Shown here: positions 61,530 to 64,000 of the stretch, piece by piece
How the letters are laid out: the number at the start of each line of letters is the position of its first letter
How positions within the stretch are numbered: position 1 is the first letter of the stretch
Source of the DNA: Mesorhizobium comanense
GTDB taxonomy: Bacteria > Pseudomonadota > Alphaproteobacteria > Rhizobiales > Rhizobiaceae
Assembly: GCF_005503535.1 (NCBI RefSeq)
Contig: NZ_SCNN01000028.1
Coordinates: 1-64,000, forward strand
DNA length: 64,000 nt
Direction of reading: 5' to 3'
Position numbers and translations under genes: made by a program
Notes under the pieces: generated by a model
What the model was told of the DNA's origin: nothing
What the model saw: only the letters and a program-made list of their open reading frames with translations
Databases searched by the model: none

Positions 61530-61826
61530 ATGGCAAAGTCGAAGTTCCGCCCGCTTCATGACCGCGTGGTCGTTCGCCGGGTCGAATCCGAATCCAAGAC
61601 CGCCGGCGGGATCATCATCCCGGATACGGCGAAGGAAAAGCCGCAGGAAGGCGAGATCATCGCCGTCGGCTCCGGCGCGCGCGACGAAGCCGGCAAGCTC
61701 GTCCCGCTGGACGTCAAGGCTGGCGACCGCATCCTGTTCGGCAAGTGGTCGGGCACCGAAGTCAAGCTCAATGGCGAAGACCTTCTGATCATGAAGGAAT
61801 CCGACATCATGGGCATCATCGGCTGA
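61530..61826 (+). CDS. groES: GroES co-chaperonin
   Basis: A 98-residue Cpn10. Typical start FRPLHDRVVVRRVESESKTA, the mobile loop KTAGGIIIPDTAKEKPQEG and the end LLIMKESDIMGIIG. The ATG at 61530 is used; the frame is open to the CIRCE element. Followed by groEL after 60 bases; the pair caps and folds proteins with ATP. Confidence 0.98.
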   Translation: MAKSKFRPLHDRVVVRRVESESKTAGGIIIPDTAKEKPQEGEIIAVGSGARDEAGKLVPLDVKAGDRILFGKWSGTEVKLNGEDLLIMKESDIMGIIG

Positions 61827-61886
61827 TCATCGGCCTAACATCAACTGAATTTCGGGCTTCTATCGAGGCCCTGCCAGGAGCTAAAA

Positions 61887-63533
61887 ATGGCTGCTAAAGA
61901 AGTAAAATTCTCCCGTGATGCCCGCGAGCGCATGCTGCGCGGCGTCAACATCCTCGCCGACGCGGTGAAGGTCACGCTCGGCCCCAAGGGCCGCAACGTC
62001 GTCATCGACAAGTCGTTCGGCGCCCCGCGCATCACCAAGGACGGCGTCACCGTCGCCAAGGAAATCGAGCTTGAAGACAAGTTCGAAAACATGGGCGCCC
62101 AGATGGTCCGCGAAGTTGCTTCGAAGACCAACGACATCGCCGGCGACGGCACCACGACCGCGACCGTTCTGGCGCAGTCGATCGTCCAGGAAGGCCACAA
62201 GGCGGTTGCCGCCGGCATGAACCCGATGGACCTGAAGCGCGGCATCGATCTGGCCGTCACCGAAGTCGTCGCGGCGCTCGGCAAGGCTGCCAAGAAGATC
62301 AAGACCTCCGAGGAAGTCGCCCAGGTCGGCACCATCGCCGGCAATGGCGACGCTTCGGTCGGCTCGATGATCGCGGAAGCGATGCAGAAGGTCGGCAATG
62401 AAGGCGTGATCACCGTCGAGGAAGCCAAGACCGCCGAGACCGAACTCGAGGTCGTCGAAGGCATGCAATTCGACCGCGGCTATCTCTCGCCGTATTTCGT
62501 CACCAACGCCGAAAAGATGGTTGCGGATCTGGAAGACGCCTACATCCTTCTCCACGAGAAGAAGCTCTCCAACCTGCAGGCCATGCTGCCGATCCTCGAG
62601 GCTGTCGTGCAGACCTCGAAGCCGCTGGTCATCATCTCGGAAGACGTCGAAGGCGAGGCCTTGGCCACGCTCGTCGTCAACAAGCTGCGTGGCGGCCTGA
62701 AGATCGCCGCCGTCAAGGCGCCGGGCTTCGGTGATCGTCGCAAGGCCATGCTGGAAGACATCGCCATCCTCACCGGTGGCCAGGTCATCTCCGAAGACCT
62801 CGGCATCAAGCTTGAGAATGTCGGCCTCAACATGCTCGGCCGCGCCAAGAAGGTGTCGATCTCCAAGGAGAACACCACCATCGTCGACGGTGCCGGCAAG
62901 AAGGCCGAGATCCAGGGCCGCGTTGCCCAGATCAAGCAGCAGATCGAGGAGACTACCTCGGACTACGACAAGGAGAAGCTGCAGGAACGTCTCGCCAAGC
63001 TGGCGGGCGGCGTTGCCGTCATCCGCGTCGGCGGTGCGACCGAAGTGGAAGTCAAGGAAAAGAAGGACCGCGTCGATGACGCCCTCAACGCGACCCGTGC
63101 GGCCGTCGAAGAAGGCATCGTTCCCGGCGGCGGCGTAGCACTTCTGCGCGCTTCGCTGAGCATCAAGGCTGTCGGCGCCAATTCCGACCAGGTCGCGGGC
63201 ATCAACATCGTGCGTCGCGCGCTGCAGGCCCCGGCCCGCCAGATCGCGGCCAACGCCGGTGCGGAAGCATCGATCGTTGCCGGCAAGATCCTCGAGAACA
63301 AGGGCGCGACATTCGGCTACAACGCCCAGACCGGCGAATATGGCGACATGATCGCCATGGGTATCGTCGATCCGGTCAAGGTCGTGCGCACGGCTCTCCA
63401 GGACGCGGCCTCGGTCGCCGGCCTGCTGGTCACCACCGAAGCCATGATCGCGGAGGCTCCGAAGAAGGAATCGGCTGGCGGCGGCATGCCAGGCGGCATG
63501 GGCGGCGGCGGCATGGGCGGTATGGGTTTCTAA
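61887..63533 (+). CDS. groEL: GroEL chaperonin
   Basis: A 548-residue Cpn60 with the usual start AAKEVKFSRDARERMLRGVN, the ATP site GDGTTTATVLAQSI near residue 87 and a Gly-Met-rich tail (GGMPGGMGGGGMGGMGF). CCAGGAGC upstream is the ribosome-binding site. Rhizobia usually have several groEL copies, and this is one of the CIRCE-regulated ones. Confidence 0.98.
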   Translation: MAAKEVKFSRDARERMLRGVNILADAVKVTLGPKGRNVVIDKSFGAPRITKDGVTVAKEIELEDKFENMGAQMVREVASKTNDIAGDGTTTATVLAQSIVQEGHKAVAAGMNPMDLKRGIDLAVTEVVAALGKAAKKIKTSEEVAQVGTIAGNGDASVGSMIAEAMQKVGNEGVITVEEAKTAETELEVVEGMQFDRGYLSPYFVTNAEKMVADLEDAYILLHEKKLSNLQAMLPILEAVVQTSKPLVIISEDVEGEALATLVVNKLRGGLKIAAVKAPGFGDRRKAMLEDIAILTGGQVISEDLGIKLENVGLNMLGRAKKVSISKENTTIVDGAGKKAEIQGRVAQIKQQIEETTSDYDKEKLQERLAKLAGGVAVIRVGGATEVEVKEKKDRVDDALNATRAAVEEGIVPGGGVALLRASLSIKAVGANSDQVAGINIVRRALQAPARQIAANAGAEASIVAGKILENKGATFGYNAQTGEYGDMIAMGIVDPVKVVRTALQDAASVAGLLVTTEAMIAEAPKKESAGGGMPGGMGGGGMGGMGF

Positions 63534-63558
63534 GGTCCACGCATCTCAACAATCTCGG

Positions 63559-63587
63559 AAGGGCGGCAAGCAGTGCCGCCCTTTCTT
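63559..63587 (+). terminator. Rho-independent terminator of groESL
   Basis: Stem AAGGGCGGCA / TGCCGCCCTT with a five-base loop, followed by TCTT, 25 bases after the groEL stop. Confidence 0.88.
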
Positions 63588-63645
63588 CGTATCAATTGCG
63601 CCGGTTGTCGGCGACCCGCAAGCCGGGGTATGCCCGCCAAGGGTT

Positions 63646-64000
63646 ATGCTTATGTTTGGACGGATACTGCCTTTTTTCCTGGGGCTGGCGTTACTGTTGG
63701 GCAGCGGCTGCGCGCACAGCGATGATGGTACGGTGATTATTCCGAGATCGCTTGATGCCAGGCGATTCTTTGACAAAGAACCGCCACGCCTGCAGCAGCC
63801 ACAGATCGAAACCAGCGTATTTCCGGTTGCGCCACAGGAGCCGGAACGGCTCGAACCGCGCCGGACGGCAAGTCGCAAGACATCAAACAGACGTGCATGG
63901 CGGGCCGCAAGTCCTCCGCTGTCCTCTTCCGAGCCACACAAGCCGCTTGTCTGCAAGAACATCAGCGAGCCCGGCAAGCGGTACCGTGTGGTTTGCGAAT
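63646..64000 (+). CDS. Probable lipoprotein, partial (runs off the window)
   Basis: From the ATG at 63646 (AAGGG upstream) the frame is open to the window end, 118 codons. It starts with a short N-region, a hydrophobic core (ILPFFLGLALLLGSGC) and a Cys at about 22 that fits a lipobox loosely (GSGC). A Pro/Arg/Glu-rich region follows (PPRLQQPQIETSVFPVAPQE), and a late CKNISEPGKRYRVVC has two Cys. No family recognised; the C-terminus is not visible. Confidence 0.65.
   Translation, partial: MLMFGRILPFFLGLALLLGSGCAHSDDGTVIIPRSLDARRFFDKEPPRLQQPQIETSVFPVAPQEPERLEPRRTASRKTSNRRAWRAASPPLSSSEPHKPLVCKNISEPGKRYRVVCE

Noticed and set aside
63546..63977. Minus-strand frames after groEL
   Set aside because: They include the groEL terminator hairpin and lie opposite a plausible lipoprotein gene with a signal sequence; no motifs.
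1..64000. CRISPR arrays, rRNA or tRNA genes, integrase-attachment sites
   Set aside because: No regularly spaced repeats, no tRNA-like cloverleaf and no intact integrase were found when reading both strands, so none is reported.

Overview
The window is high-GC DNA from an alphaproteobacterium, most likely a rhizobial-type member of the Hyphomicrobiales (Mesorhizobium or Phyllobacteriaceae-like). This is judged from the PmtA, NsrR, NnrS, UbiTUV and CIRCE-controlled groESL genes; no 16S or tRNA gene is present to confirm it. About 50 kb is a denitrification and micro-oxic respiration region. The last 15 kb is a defence-type island beside the housekeeping genes pmtA and groESL.

Layout of the respiratory part. 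(1) 1-2645: the 3' part of a nos operon (nosF remnant, nosY, nosL, nosX); nosF is cut by the end of an IS5-family element. (2) 2690-9046: a decayed mog copy, hemN, fdxA, two small unknown genes, nsrR, a DUF2249/DUF59/DUF6522 group and the Fe-S repair gene ric. Three 11-1-11 NsrR-type operators surround nsrR. (3) 10174-18693: mog, ubiV, ubiU, ubiT and DUF6455 on the minus strand, ubiD, ubiX and DUF2249 on the plus strand, then a cupredoxin, an unknown gene and nnrS. NnrR-type boxes (TTGCG-N4-CGCAA and a variant) lie in the two main promoter regions. (4) 18903-33992: a TDT-type anion transporter, a 56-residue membrane protein, narR, the narK1-narK2 fusion, narGHJI, a parvulin, an unknown 94-residue gene, moeA and DUF2478. 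FNR boxes precede narK and the 56-residue gene. (5) 34882-39778: an isolated P450 and a gene graveyard (ISL3-family and tniB remnants, an nsrR-like pseudogene). (6) 39803-46736: ccoNOQP, a 65-residue gene, DUF2189, ccoI and ccoS. ccoG and ccoH are absent.

Taken together, nitrate uptake and reduction (NarK, NarGHI), Mo-cofactor insertion (MoeA, Mog), oxygen-independent heme and ubiquinone synthesis (HemN, UbiTUV), NO sensing and repair (NsrR, Ric, NnrS), N2O reductase maturation (NosLYX) and a high-affinity cbb3 oxidase form one low-oxygen respiratory programme. NO and O2 regulators appear to control it.

The island at 48776 to about 60130 lies entirely on the minus strand in two compact operons. 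The first is a 5'-truncated SF1 helicase with a Vsr-like nuclease and a DUF3320 domain, followed by an SbcD-like phosphoesterase and an SbcC-like ATPase. The second is abiEi, abiEii, a sigma-like gene, an unknown gene and an ImmA-peptidase/UvrD-helicase fusion truncated at its 3' end. The outer helicase genes are cut at the island borders. One border meets a virB4 fragment and the other a decapitated XRE gene, so this looks like a segment moved by recombination. The abiE/sigma/ImmA-UvrD gene train is the best candidate here for an undescribed system.

Limits: family calls come from reading translations and motifs by eye. No alignment, HMM or structure search was possible, and borders of decayed elements are approximate.
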